34,087 bases of DNA from Candidatus Aminicenantota bacterium. Lineage in GTDB: Bacteria > Acidobacteriota > Aminicenantia > Aminicenantales > UBA4085. Below the pieces are notes generated by a model. That model worked only from the letters and a program-made list of their open reading frames with translations, was not told the DNA's origin and ran no database searches. The position numbers and the translations under genes were made by a program. Where the stretch lies: the NCBI GenBank assembly GCA_016867585.1, contig VGJF01000005.1, positions 1 through 34,087 on the forward strand, in the 5' to 3' direction. How positions within the stretch are numbered: the stretch's first letter is position 1; each line of letters begins with the position of its first letter. Positions 15,810 through 24,552 of the stretch are shown in pieces.

Positions 15810-17921
15810 ATGAACAAGTTAGCGATAAGCCGAGCCCCCCTCGCTTTTTTCCTAGGGCTGGCTCTCGCCGCCTGGAGCTGTCAAAGTTTAAGTCCGAATT
15901 ATCGTCGAGGCGCGGAGGCGGAACTCAACAAGTTGTGGGAGGAAGCCGTCAAGTTTTATGAAGGGGCGTATCTCGATTCTCCCCGAAATCCCCTCTACCG
16001 GGCCGCCCTCCAGCGGGCGAAGGTCGGCGCCGGCTTTTTCTACCTCCAAGAAGCCCGGAAGCTCCTCAGCCTCGATAAGATGGAGGAAGCCGAGTCCGCC
16101 TACGCCAAAGCCCTGCGATATCATCCCTGGGATGCCGCGATTCCCGCCGCAGCCCGGAAATCGCTTTCCGAGAAGCCCGAGGAGCGTCCCCGAAGGGAGA
16201 CGATCGAGTTTCCGATCAAGCTCAAGGCCAAGGACGAATCCCTCGAGTTGAATTTTCCCGTTGAAACGAGCCTGAGGTCGATTTTTTTCGCCGTAGGGAG
16301 GGCTTTGGGCATCAACATACTTTTCGACGAGGATTACCATGACGTTCCCGTCGCCATCGACCTCAGCGGCATGTCCGCCGAAGAGGCCTTGCGGACGCTC
16401 TGCCGGGCCGGCCGAAATTTTCATCGCCTTGTGGACGAGCGGACGGTCATCGTCGTGCCCGACCAGCCGCTCAAGAGGACCCTTTACGAGGTCAATGCCG
16501 TCAAGACCTTCTATCTGTCCAACATCAGCGCTCCGGAGGTCATGGCTTCGCTGTCCCAGCTGCTGCGCACTCCGACCAAGGCGCCGTCGATCAGCGCCGA
16601 CCAGGCGCTCAATTCCTTGACGGTCCGCGACACTGCCGCGGTGATCGACCTCGCCGGACGGCTGCTCCGGGCCTGGGACAAGCCGAAGGGCGAGGTCATC
16701 GTCATGGTCGAGATCATGGAAGTCTCCCGGACCCGGCTCCGCGAGCTCGGCCTTGCCTTCGACTCGGCCGTCGTCGGCCTCGAGTCCAAGCCCGCGGCTT
16801 CGGGCGGGGCGACGGGCGTGGGATGGTTCCCGCTCCAAAGCCTCGGCCTTGGCCGGGCCGAAAATTACGCCGTCAGCCTGCCTGTCGGCTATCTCCATCT
16901 CCTCGAGACCGACATCGATACGAAATTGATCGCCAAGCCCTGGCTGCGCGTGGCCGGGGACGAGGAGATCCGCGAGTTCGTCGGCCAGAAGGTTCCCGTC
17001 CCGAAGACGACGTATCAGCCCTTCGGCGCCGGCGACGTCTCCGGGTCGTCGATGGTGAGCTACGACTATCAGGACGTCGGCCTCGACATCAAGATCACCC
17101 CGAAGGTTCATTTCGAGAACGAGATCGAGCTTTCGGCGGAGATCAAGGTCGCGGCCTTGGGCGGCCCGGGCATCGCCGGCATCCCGATCATCCTTAACCG
17201 GGAGGTCAAAGGGGTCATGCGGCTCCGCGGGGGAGAAACCCAGATCATCTCCGGCCTCTTCCGCGATGAGGAGCGGAGGGCGGCCAGGGGCATTCCCGTC
17301 CTCAAGGATTTTCCGGGCATCGGCCGGCTCTTCGGGGCCGAGGAGGCGGCGATCGAGCAGACCGACGTCCTCATCGCCCTGACGCCGTTCATCCTCCGGT
17401 CCATCCCCCTCGGGGCGGAGGACGAAGAACCGCTCTGGATCGAGGCCGCGCCGCTGACGCCCGGCCTTGGGGGAGAAGAAGCCGCTCCGACGGCCGAAGG
17501 CGAAGGCCGGAGCGCCGTCATCCTCTCGCCGTCGCGGATCGAGGTCCGTCCGGGAGGCGAATTCCAAGTGAGCGTCGATGTCCGGCCGTCGGGAGACGTG
17601 GGCACCATGTCGTTGACCCTTCGTTTCCATCCCAAGATCTTGTCCCTCAAGGACGTCGCGGAAGGGGCCGTGTTGAAGGAGGTGGGGGACAACGTTCCTT
17701 TATCGAAGAACATCGATAACGAAGCCGGCTCGTGTACCGTGGGCTTCACGAGCCCCTATCTCCACAAGGGCCTCAATGAACCGGGGACGCTGGCCGTCCT
17801 GAGGTTCGAATCCAAGGCCGCCGGGGAAAGCGCGATCTCAATCGAGAGCATCAGCCTGATCAGCCCTTCCGGAACCCCCTGGCCCGTCCAGGCGACGCCG
17901 GCGAGAGTCGTCGTCCGTTGA
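15810..17921 (+). CDS. secretin-family (GspD/PilQ-like) outer-membrane protein with N-terminal TPR-like region and C-terminal cohesin-like domain
   Basis: Signal peptide; TPR-like EAESAYAKALRYHP; STN/N-domain-like LRSIFFAVGRALGINILFDED; secretin core VGLDIKITPKVHFENEIELSAEIKVAAL...GGETQIISGLFRDEERRAARGIPVLKDFPGIGRLFG...TDVLIALTPFILR; C-terminal SPSRIEVRPGGEFQVSVDVRPSGDVGTMSLTLRFHPKILSLKDV...GTLAVLRFESKAAG. Confidence 0.88.
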   Translation: MNKLAISRAPLAFFLGLALAAWSCQSLSPNYRRGAEAELNKLWEEAVKFYEGAYLDSPRNPLYRAALQRAKVGAGFFYLQEARKLLSLDKMEEAESAYAKALRYHPWDAAIPAAARKSLSEKPEERPRRETIEFPIKLKAKDESLELNFPVETSLRSIFFAVGRALGINILFDEDYHDVPVAIDLSGMSAEEALRTLCRAGRNFHRLVDERTVIVVPDQPLKRTLYEVNAVKTFYLSNISAPEVMASLSQLLRTPTKAPSISADQALNSLTVRDTAAVIDLAGRLLRAWDKPKGEVIVMVEIMEVSRTRLRELGLAFDSAVVGLESKPAASGGATGVGWFPLQSLGLGRAENYAVSLPVGYLHLLETDIDTKLIAKPWLRVAGDEEIREFVGQKVPVPKTTYQPFGAGDVSGSSMVSYDYQDVGLDIKITPKVHFENEIELSAEIKVAALGGPGIAGIPIILNREVKGVMRLRGGETQIISGLFRDEERRAARGIPVLKDFPGIGRLFGAEEAAIEQTDVLIALTPFILRSIPLGAEDEEPLWIEAAPLTPGLGGEEAAPTAEGEGRSAVILSPSRIEVRPGGEFQVSVDVRPSGDVGTMSLTLRFHPKILSLKDVAEGAVLKEVGDNVPLSKNIDNEAGSCTVGFTSPYLHKGLNEPGTLAVLRFESKAAGESAISIESISLISPSGTPWPVQATPARVVVR

Positions 17922-17958
17922 GCGTGAGTGAGGGAAAGGAAGGGAGGCCTTGCCGACC

Positions 17959-19377
17959 ATGAGCGAGATCCCCGCCCTGGAAGTCTCCCTCCTGGCCGTC
18001 GCCGGGGGGATTTTCGCCTACGTCTTTTTCGTGAAAAAGCCGGAGTGGGGACTCGTCGTCCTGTTTCTCGAGGCCATCGTGGGGGGGAACGGCCGCTGGC
18101 TGGAGCTCCTCGGCGGAACCGTCACGCCGCGCTACATCCTGATCGTCTCCGTGGCGGCCGGCTTCCTGGTCCGCCATCTCGTCCTCAGGCAGTCCCTCGC
18201 GGGGTCGTATCTCTTTCTCCGGCCACTCGTCGTTTTCGGCTTGGTCCTCGCCGTCGGCGTCGTCCTCGCCCTTCGACGGGGGAATCCCGACCCGGTCAGC
18301 GAGCCCCAGGTCTGGCTTTACCTTCTGACGTATTTCCTGATCGTCGATGTCTATAAGGACAAGGGATTTCCCTTCTGCCTCTTGAAAGTCGTCTTCGTCA
18401 GCGTGGCCGTCATGGCCGCGATCACCCTGGGGATGATGGCCGCGGCGAACCTCAATCCGGGCCGCTTTTTTGCCGTCTACCTGAAAACACCCTTGGAGGC
18501 GATGCGGATCACCGTCCCTTGGCTTCAGGGGACGCATCTCTACTACGTCTTCTGGGGGAATTCGTCGCTGGCCGGGCTGACGCTCTGCGTCACCGTCTTC
18601 TGGATCTCAGCCTTGAAGCGCGGCGCCGAGCCGGTCCTGTCCCGGCGAGGCCTCAAGCTCGTCGGCCTTCTTTCGGTCCTGACGATGGTTTTCAGCATGA
18701 CCCGGGGCACCTGGGGGCAGCTCGTCCTCATGGCCGGATTGCTGGCCGGGAGCTACGTCCTAAGGCGCCGCGTGCCGCTTAAATCCGTCCTGGCGGCGGT
18801 CCTCCTTTTTGCCCTCGGCCTGGCGGCGGTCGCCTCGGTGGAGCCGCTCCGCCGAGGCATCGTCGTCCGGGCTTCGACCCTCCTGGCCGGAGAGTCGGGG
18901 AAGCTCGACCGGTCGGATTCGATCGTCCTCAAGTCCATGGAAACGAGGCACCTCGTCCGGGCGATCGGCGCCCGTCCCGTCCTCGGCTACGGCTTCGGGA
19001 TCGGCGATTACGGCGAATTCGGGGAGGATCTCAAGGGCCACAGCCGGTTCCACAATTTCTTCCTTTATTTTGCCCTGAAGACCGGCTTCGTCGGCCTCCT
19101 CGGCCTGCTCGTCCTGCTCGGGTCGTTCGTCTACGCCGCGGCGACGGCCCATCTGAAGCTCCGGGATGCGTGGCCGCTTTCCCGAGCCCTGTTCATCGGG
19201 TGGATCTTCGGCCTGGCGGGGATCGCCTTCGCCAGCCTGTCCAATCCCCACATGGGAACGCCCGCGTTCATCGCCGCTTTCGCCCTGGGTATGGCTTTCG
19301 TCGACCTCGCCGTCCGTCGGCCCGAACTCGCCTCGGGAGGCGGCGCGTCTCCTTCCGCCGAAACATCATGCGATTGA
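17959..19377 (+). CDS. O-antigen ligase/polymerase (Wzy-like) multi-TM protein
   Basis: Many hydrophobic segments; ARPVLGYGFGIGDYGEFGEDLKGHSRFHNFFLYFALKTGFVGLLGLL typical of the WaaL/Wzy periplasmic region. Confidence 0.78.
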   Translation: MSEIPALEVSLLAVAGGIFAYVFFVKKPEWGLVVLFLEAIVGGNGRWLELLGGTVTPRYILIVSVAAGFLVRHLVLRQSLAGSYLFLRPLVVFGLVLAVGVVLALRRGNPDPVSEPQVWLYLLTYFLIVDVYKDKGFPFCLLKVVFVSVAVMAAITLGMMAAANLNPGRFFAVYLKTPLEAMRITVPWLQGTHLYYVFWGNSSLAGLTLCVTVFWISALKRGAEPVLSRRGLKLVGLLSVLTMVFSMTRGTWGQLVLMAGLLAGSYVLRRRVPLKSVLAAVLLFALGLAAVASVEPLRRGIVVRASTLLAGESGKLDRSDSIVLKSMETRHLVRAIGARPVLGYGFGIGDYGEFGEDLKGHSRFHNFFLYFALKTGFVGLLGLLVLLGSFVYAAATAHLKLRDAWPLSRALFIGWIFGLAGIAFASLSNPHMGTPAFIAAFALGMAFVDLAVRRPELASGGGASPSAETSCD

Positions 19378-20375
19378 CCGTTTGCCTCGTCAATTTCAAC
19401 TCCGGGCCTCTCCTGGCCAGATGCCTCGATAGCCTGGAACCGGCTTCCTCCGGCCTCGAATACGAGGTCCTCGTGGTCGACAACGGCTCCCGCGACGGCA
19501 GCGCCGCCGCCGCCGAGGGCCGGGCCCGGACGCGGCTCCTTCGGAACGGATTCAACGCCGGCTTCGCGGCCGCCAACAACCTTGCCTTCCGCGAGGCCCG
19601 GGGCCGCGACTTCATGCTGCTCAACGCCGACACGGAAGTCCTCCCCGGAGCCCTGGAGGCCCTTGTCCGGTTCGCCGAGGCGCATCCGCGGGCCGGCCTG
19701 ATCGCCGCCCGGCTCTTGAATTTCGACGGCACGCCCCAAAAGGGCTTCAACGTCCGGCGTTTTCCGACGTTCTCGGCCCTGACGTCCCAAGTCCTCCTTC
19801 TCGACGAGATCTGGCCGGGAAATCCCTGGACGCGGGCGGCCGGGGCCTTGGACATGGATGACGAGCGGCCGCAGCGGGTCGAGCAGCCTGCGGCCTCGGC
19901 CCTCTTCTTCAGGCGCGAGACCTGGAGCGAAGTCGGGGGGTTCGATCCGGATTTCGCCAACTGGTTCAACGACGTCGACCTTTGCCGCCGGATCGCGGCC
20001 GCCGGCTGGGAGATTTGGTATTGCCCGGAGGCCAGAGTCCTTCACCACGGCGGGAAGGGAGCCGTCTCCCGGACTCACGCGGACGTCATGAAGGAATATT
20101 ACCGGAGCGAGAGGGCGTATATCCTGAAACATCATGGCCTCTGGGCCTATCTCGCGGTGAGCCTCGCCGTGACCGGCGGCATGGCCCTCCGGCTGGCCGC
20201 CTCGGCGGGCCGGCGTCGCGTCCTCGGCTCGACCTACCGGCTGAACGACCGGACCGAGGTGAGCGGCTACCGGGCCGCCGTCCGGGCCGTCATCGCCGAC
20301 ACGGCCACCGGGTTGATCGTCGGAGCGGCCCGGCGGAATAGCCTTGCGGCGGGGATTCCCGGGGTGAAAAGGTAG
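19368..20375 (+). CDS. glycosyltransferase family 2 (rhamnosyltransferase-like)
   Basis: LTVCLVNFNSGPLLARCLDSL, EVLVVDNGSRDGS, NAGFAAANN, LLNADTEV, WFNDVDLCRRI. Confidence 0.88.
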   Translation: MRLTVCLVNFNSGPLLARCLDSLEPASSGLEYEVLVVDNGSRDGSAAAAEGRARTRLLRNGFNAGFAAANNLAFREARGRDFMLLNADTEVLPGALEALVRFAEAHPRAGLIAARLLNFDGTPQKGFNVRRFPTFSALTSQVLLLDEIWPGNPWTRAAGALDMDDERPQRVEQPAASALFFRRETWSEVGGFDPDFANWFNDVDLCRRIAAAGWEIWYCPEARVLHHGGKGAVSRTHADVMKEYYRSERAYILKHHGLWAYLAVSLAVTGGMALRLAASAGRRRVLGSTYRLNDRTEVSGYRAAVRAVIADTATGLIVGAARRNSLAAGIPGVKR

Positions 20376-20381
20376 GCGGCC

Positions 20382-21404
20382 GTGGACCTGAGCATCGTTA
20401 TCGTCTCCTTCAACACGCGTGAAACGACGCAGCGCTGCCTGGAGACGATTTTCCGGGCGACGCGCGACGTCGACTTCGAGGTCATCGTCGTGGACAACGA
20501 CTCCCGCGACGGGAGCGCCGCGATGATCGCCGGCGCGTTCCCGGCCGTCCGCCTCATCCGAAACGACCGAAACGCCGGATTCGGGGCGGCGCAGAACATC
20601 GGGCTGGGGGCGGCGCGCGGCGAGTTCCTCCTGGTGATGAACTCGGACGTCTTTTTCGTCGGGAACGCCGCCCGCCGGATGGTCGACATCCTGAGACAGG
20701 GGCCGGCCGACGTCGGCGCGGTCGGGCCCGAAATCCTCAATCCCGACGGGACCTGGGCCCCCTCCGCCCGGCGGGCCGTCCAGCCGGGGCCCGTCCTCGT
20801 CCTCAAGGGGATCAACCGGCATTTCCCTTTCCGGGCCTCGCTACCCGAGGACCTCATGCGCCGCCGGGCCGGCTTCCTCCTTTTTCGATGGCACGACAAC
20901 TACCAGCCGCAGGAGACAAGCCGGGAGGCCGATTGGGTGGACGGGATGTGCGTCCTCTTCCGCCGGGCCGCCTTGGAAGAATCGGGCCTCTTCGATGAGC
21001 GGTATTTTTTCGATTACGAGATCGTCGACCTCTCCATGCGCCTCCGCCGTCGGGGCTGGCGGATCGTCTTCGACCGCCGGGCCAGCGTCGTCCACGAGGT
21101 CCATTCGAGCCGTTCCCTGAATCCCCGGATTCTCGTCGAGACCCACCGCAGCGAATTGCTCTTCTACGCCGATTACGCCCCGCAAAACTATCGGCTTCTC
21201 ATTGGGACCTTCCGGCTTCTTGTCGGAATCAGAAAAGTCCTCCTGAATCTGGGACGAAGGGGCGTGAAGGGGAGCCGGCAGGCGTCCGAAAGGAGGATGA
21301 TTTACGACCGCATCCTCGCTTTGAGCCGGGAGATGAGCTCGCCGGCCGCGCTTCCCAAGCCGAAGATCCCCTCTCTTACCCCGCTCCCCAAGGAAACAGC
21401 ATGA
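20382..21404 (+). CDS. glycosyltransferase family 2
   Basis: LSIVIVSFNTRETTQRCLET, EVIVVDNDSRDGS, NAGFGAAQN, VMNSDVFF, DYEIVDLSMRL; GTG start. Confidence 0.88.
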   Translation: MDLSIVIVSFNTRETTQRCLETIFRATRDVDFEVIVVDNDSRDGSAAMIAGAFPAVRLIRNDRNAGFGAAQNIGLGAARGEFLLVMNSDVFFVGNAARRMVDILRQGPADVGAVGPEILNPDGTWAPSARRAVQPGPVLVLKGINRHFPFRASLPEDLMRRRAGFLLFRWHDNYQPQETSREADWVDGMCVLFRRAALEESGLFDERYFFDYEIVDLSMRLRRRGWRIVFDRRASVVHEVHSSRSLNPRILVETHRSELLFYADYAPQNYRLLIGTFRLLVGIRKVLLNLGRRGVKGSRQASERRMIYDRILALSREMSSPAALPKPKIPSLTPLPKETA

Positions 21405-22531
21405 CACCCGTGAACAAAGTCCTCGTCATCCTCGGAACGCGCCCGGAGGCGGTCAAGCTGGCCCCCGTCGTCCACGAGCTCAGGCGTCGTCCCGGGAGAT
21501 TCCGGACGGTCGTTTGCGCCACGGCCCAGCACCGCCGGATGCTGGACGAATTCCTGGACCTCTTCGATATCTCCCCCGACCACGACCTCGACATCATGAA
21601 GCCCGGCCAGAGCCTGGCCGAGGTCACGACGAGGGCCCTGGCGGGTCTCGACCGCGTCGTCCGGGAAGAGCGGCCGGACGACCTCCTCGTCCAGGGAGAC
21701 ACGACCACGGCCTTCTGCGGGGCCCTGGCCGGATTCTACCACAAGGTCCGGGTAGGCCACGTCGAGGCCGGCCTGCGGACCGCGGACAAGTCCGCTCCCT
21801 ACCCGGAAGAGATCAACCGCCGCCTCATCACTCCGTTGGCCGACCTCCATTTCGCCCCGACCGAAACGGCCAGGAAGGCTCTCCTGGCGGAGGGGGTTCC
21901 CGCCGATTCCATCCATGTCACCGGGAACACGGTCATCGATGCCCTCCACTGGATGCGCCGTAAGCTCAGGACCCATCCGCCCCGGCTTCCCGCCGGCTTG
22001 GCCGAGGCCATGCGCCGAAAGAGGGTCGTTCTGGTCACCGGACACCGGAGGGAGAGTTTCGGGGAGGGATTCCGGAACATCTGCGAGGCCATCCTCGAGA
22101 CGGCGGAGGCCTTTGCCGATGTCCTTTTTGTCTACCCCGTCCATTTAAATCCTAATGTCCGGGGCCCGGTCTACGCCCTCCTCGGACGGCATCCGCGGGT
22201 CAAGCTCATCGAGCCGTTGCCCTACGCCCCGTTCATCTCGCTGATGAGCCGGGCGACCCTCCTTTTAACCGACTCCGGCGGGGTGCAGGAAGAGGGGCCG
22301 TCGCTCGGAAAGCCGGTCCTGGTGATGAGGGAGACGACCGAGAGGCCGGAGGGCGTCGCCGCGGGGAACGCCCGGCTCGTCGGGACGACGCGGCAGAAAA
22401 TCATTGAAAATTTGGCCGATTTGCTCCAAAATTCTTCCCGGCTCGAGGCCATGGCCTCGGCCCGCAATCCCTATGGGGACGGGCGGGCAGCCAAGAGGAT
22501 CGTCGAGATCCTCGGTCGGGAAGCCTCGTAA
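21401..22531 (+). CDS. wecB: UDP-N-acetylglucosamine 2-epimerase (non-hydrolysing)
   Basis: VLVILGTRPEAVKLAPVV, VQGDTTTAFCGALAGFY, VGHVEAGLRT, PYPEEINRRL, TGHRRESFGEGF, LLTDSGGVQEEGPSLGKPVLVMRETTERPE; ATGA overlap with upstream stop. Confidence 0.95.
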   Translation: MTPVNKVLVILGTRPEAVKLAPVVHELRRRPGRFRTVVCATAQHRRMLDEFLDLFDISPDHDLDIMKPGQSLAEVTTRALAGLDRVVREERPDDLLVQGDTTTAFCGALAGFYHKVRVGHVEAGLRTADKSAPYPEEINRRLITPLADLHFAPTETARKALLAEGVPADSIHVTGNTVIDALHWMRRKLRTHPPRLPAGLAEAMRRKRVVLVTGHRRESFGEGFRNICEAILETAEAFADVLFVYPVHLNPNVRGPVYALLGRHPRVKLIEPLPYAPFISLMSRATLLLTDSGGVQEEGPSLGKPVLVMRETTERPEGVAAGNARLVGTTRQKIIENLADLLQNSSRLEAMASARNPYGDGRAAKRIVEILGREAS

Positions 22532-22553
22532 ATCACCGGGAAAGGCGGCGATC

Positions 22554-23474
22554 ATGGCGACAATATTGGTCACGGGAGGGCGCGGATTCATCGGGACGAA
22601 CCTGACGGCCGAGCTCCGGTCCCGGGGACACGACGTCTGGACCTCGGACATCCTCCAGGGGGAGGACCCCCTCCATCTCAAGGCCGACACCGGCGTCTAC
22701 CAGCAGATGGACGCGGTCTTCCGGAAGCGGAGGTTCGATTTCGTCTTCCACCTGGCGGCCGAATACGGCCGCTGGAACGGCGAGGACCACTACGAGAACC
22801 TTTGGCGGACGAACGTCACCGGAACGAAAAATGTCCTCCGCCTCCAGGAGCAGCACCGCTTCAAGATGATCTTCTTCTCGAGCGCCGAGGTCTACGGCGA
22901 CTACGACGGGCTGATGAGCGAGGACGTCATGGAGCGGATCCCCATCAAGCAGATGAACGACTACGCCATCTCGAAATGGGCCGGAGAGCTCCAGTGCCTG
23001 AACCACGCGGCGATGTTCGGGACGGAGACCGTCCGAGTCCGGCCGGTCGGCTGCTACGGGCCGCACGAGTACTACAGCCCCTACCGGGGCGTCATCCCGA
23101 TCATGGTCTACCACAGCCTCATGGGCCGGCCGTTCCCCGTCTACCGGGGCCACAAGAGGATCTTCGATTACGTCGAGGACACCTGCCGGACCTTTGCCAA
23201 CATCGTCGAGAACTTCATCCCGGGGGAGGTCTACAACGTCGGCGGGCGGGAAGACTGGGTGACGAGCATCGAGGACCTGGCGGCCCTCGTCCTCGAGACG
23301 ACCGGGGCCCCGGCCCGCCTGGCGGAATACAAGGGCGAGGAAAAGTTCACGACCCGGGTCAAGGTCGTCGATTTTTCGAAAGCCCGCCGGGACCTCCGCC
23401 ACGGCCCCAAGGTCGATATCCGCGAGGGGATCCGCCGCTATACGGCCTGGGCCCGCAAGGTCTACGGGGCCTGA
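22554..23474 (+). CDS. NAD-dependent epimerase/dehydratase (SDR)
   Basis: ILVTGGRGFIGTNLTAEL, FHLAAEYGRWN, SSAEVYGDYD, YAISKWAGE. Confidence 0.88.
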   Translation: MATILVTGGRGFIGTNLTAELRSRGHDVWTSDILQGEDPLHLKADTGVYQQMDAVFRKRRFDFVFHLAAEYGRWNGEDHYENLWRTNVTGTKNVLRLQEQHRFKMIFFSSAEVYGDYDGLMSEDVMERIPIKQMNDYAISKWAGELQCLNHAAMFGTETVRVRPVGCYGPHEYYSPYRGVIPIMVYHSLMGRPFPVYRGHKRIFDYVEDTCRTFANIVENFIPGEVYNVGGREDWVTSIEDLAALVLETTGAPARLAEYKGEEKFTTRVKVVDFSKARRDLRHGPKVDIREGIRRYTAWARKVYGA

Positions 23475-23493
23475 GAGGGAAAGGGAGGATCCA

Positions 23494-24534
23494 TTGGACG
23501 CCTATAAAGCCACCTGCGAGGGGAAGACGATTCTCGTCACCGGCGGGGCCGGGGCGATCGGCTCGAATCTCGTCCGCGAATTGGCCGGACTCAAAGCCAG
23601 GACGGTCATCGTCCTGGACGACCTGTCGGCCGGCTCGGAGTGGAACGTCCCCTCGCTGCCGAACGTCCTTTTCGTCAAGGGATCGGTCACGGACGAGGCC
23701 GCCCTCAAGAGGATCTTCGCCCTGAGGCCTTCGGTCGTCTTCCACCTGGCCGCCTTCTTCGCCAACCAGAACTCCGTCGATTATCCCCAGCACGACCTGA
23801 TGGTCAACGGGCTGGGGACGCTGCTCGTGCTCCAATACGCCCAGCTCTCGGGGTCGCCGCGGGTCGTCTACGCCTCGTCGGGCTGCTCGATCTACGGCTC
23901 GGCGGCGCCGCTTCCGCTCAAGGAAGACTTCATGTCGATGCACCTCACGACGCCCTACCAGATCACGAAGATGCTGGGCGAGCTCTACGGGAATTTCTTC
24001 CATCATCACTACGGCCTGCCGGTGGTCAAGACGCGGTTTTTCAATTCCTACGGGCCGGGGGAGGTCCCGGGACAGTACCGGAACGTCATCCCGAATTTCA
24101 TCTTTCGGGCCCTTCTCGGCCTTCCCCTGCCGTTCACCGGGGAGGGGACGGAGACGCGCGACTTCACCTACGTCGTGGACATCGTCGACGCCCTCCTGCG
24201 GGCGGGCCATTTCGAGGAGGCCGTCGGGCGGGAGATGAACATCGCCTCGGGCCAGGAGATCCCGATCCTGGCCATGGCCGAGCGGGTCAACGAGCTCACG
24301 GGGAACAAGGCCGGGATCGTCCGGGCCGAGCGGCGCGTTTGGGACACGAAGAAGCGCCTCCTGGCCTCGATCGACCTGGCCCGGGAAATCCTCGGCTACG
24401 AGCCGAAGACGGACTTCGACGAGGGGCTGAAGGCGACGATCCGGTGGTTCAGGGACAACTGGGAGAACATCCGGAAGGAAGCGAAGTTCCCTCCCGGGAT
24501 GTCGGCCGCCGCCCATGGGATCACGGTCAAATAA
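23494..24534 (+). CDS. NAD-dependent epimerase/dehydratase (SDR), UDP-/GDP-sugar epimerase-like
   Basis: ILVTGGAGAIGSNLVREL, FHLAAFFANQNS, SSGCSIYGSA, YQITKMLGE, RDFTYVVDIVDALL; TTG start. Confidence 0.88.
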   Translation: MDAYKATCEGKTILVTGGAGAIGSNLVRELAGLKARTVIVLDDLSAGSEWNVPSLPNVLFVKGSVTDEAALKRIFALRPSVVFHLAAFFANQNSVDYPQHDLMVNGLGTLLVLQYAQLSGSPRVVYASSGCSIYGSAAPLPLKEDFMSMHLTTPYQITKMLGELYGNFFHHHYGLPVVKTRFFNSYGPGEVPGQYRNVIPNFIFRALLGLPLPFTGEGTETRDFTYVVDIVDALLRAGHFEEAVGREMNIASGQEIPILAMAERVNELTGNKAGIVRAERRVWDTKKRLLASIDLAREILGYEPKTDFDEGLKATIRWFRDNWENIRKEAKFPPGMSAAAHGITVK

Positions 24535-24552
24535 GCCGTCGGTCCTGCGACC

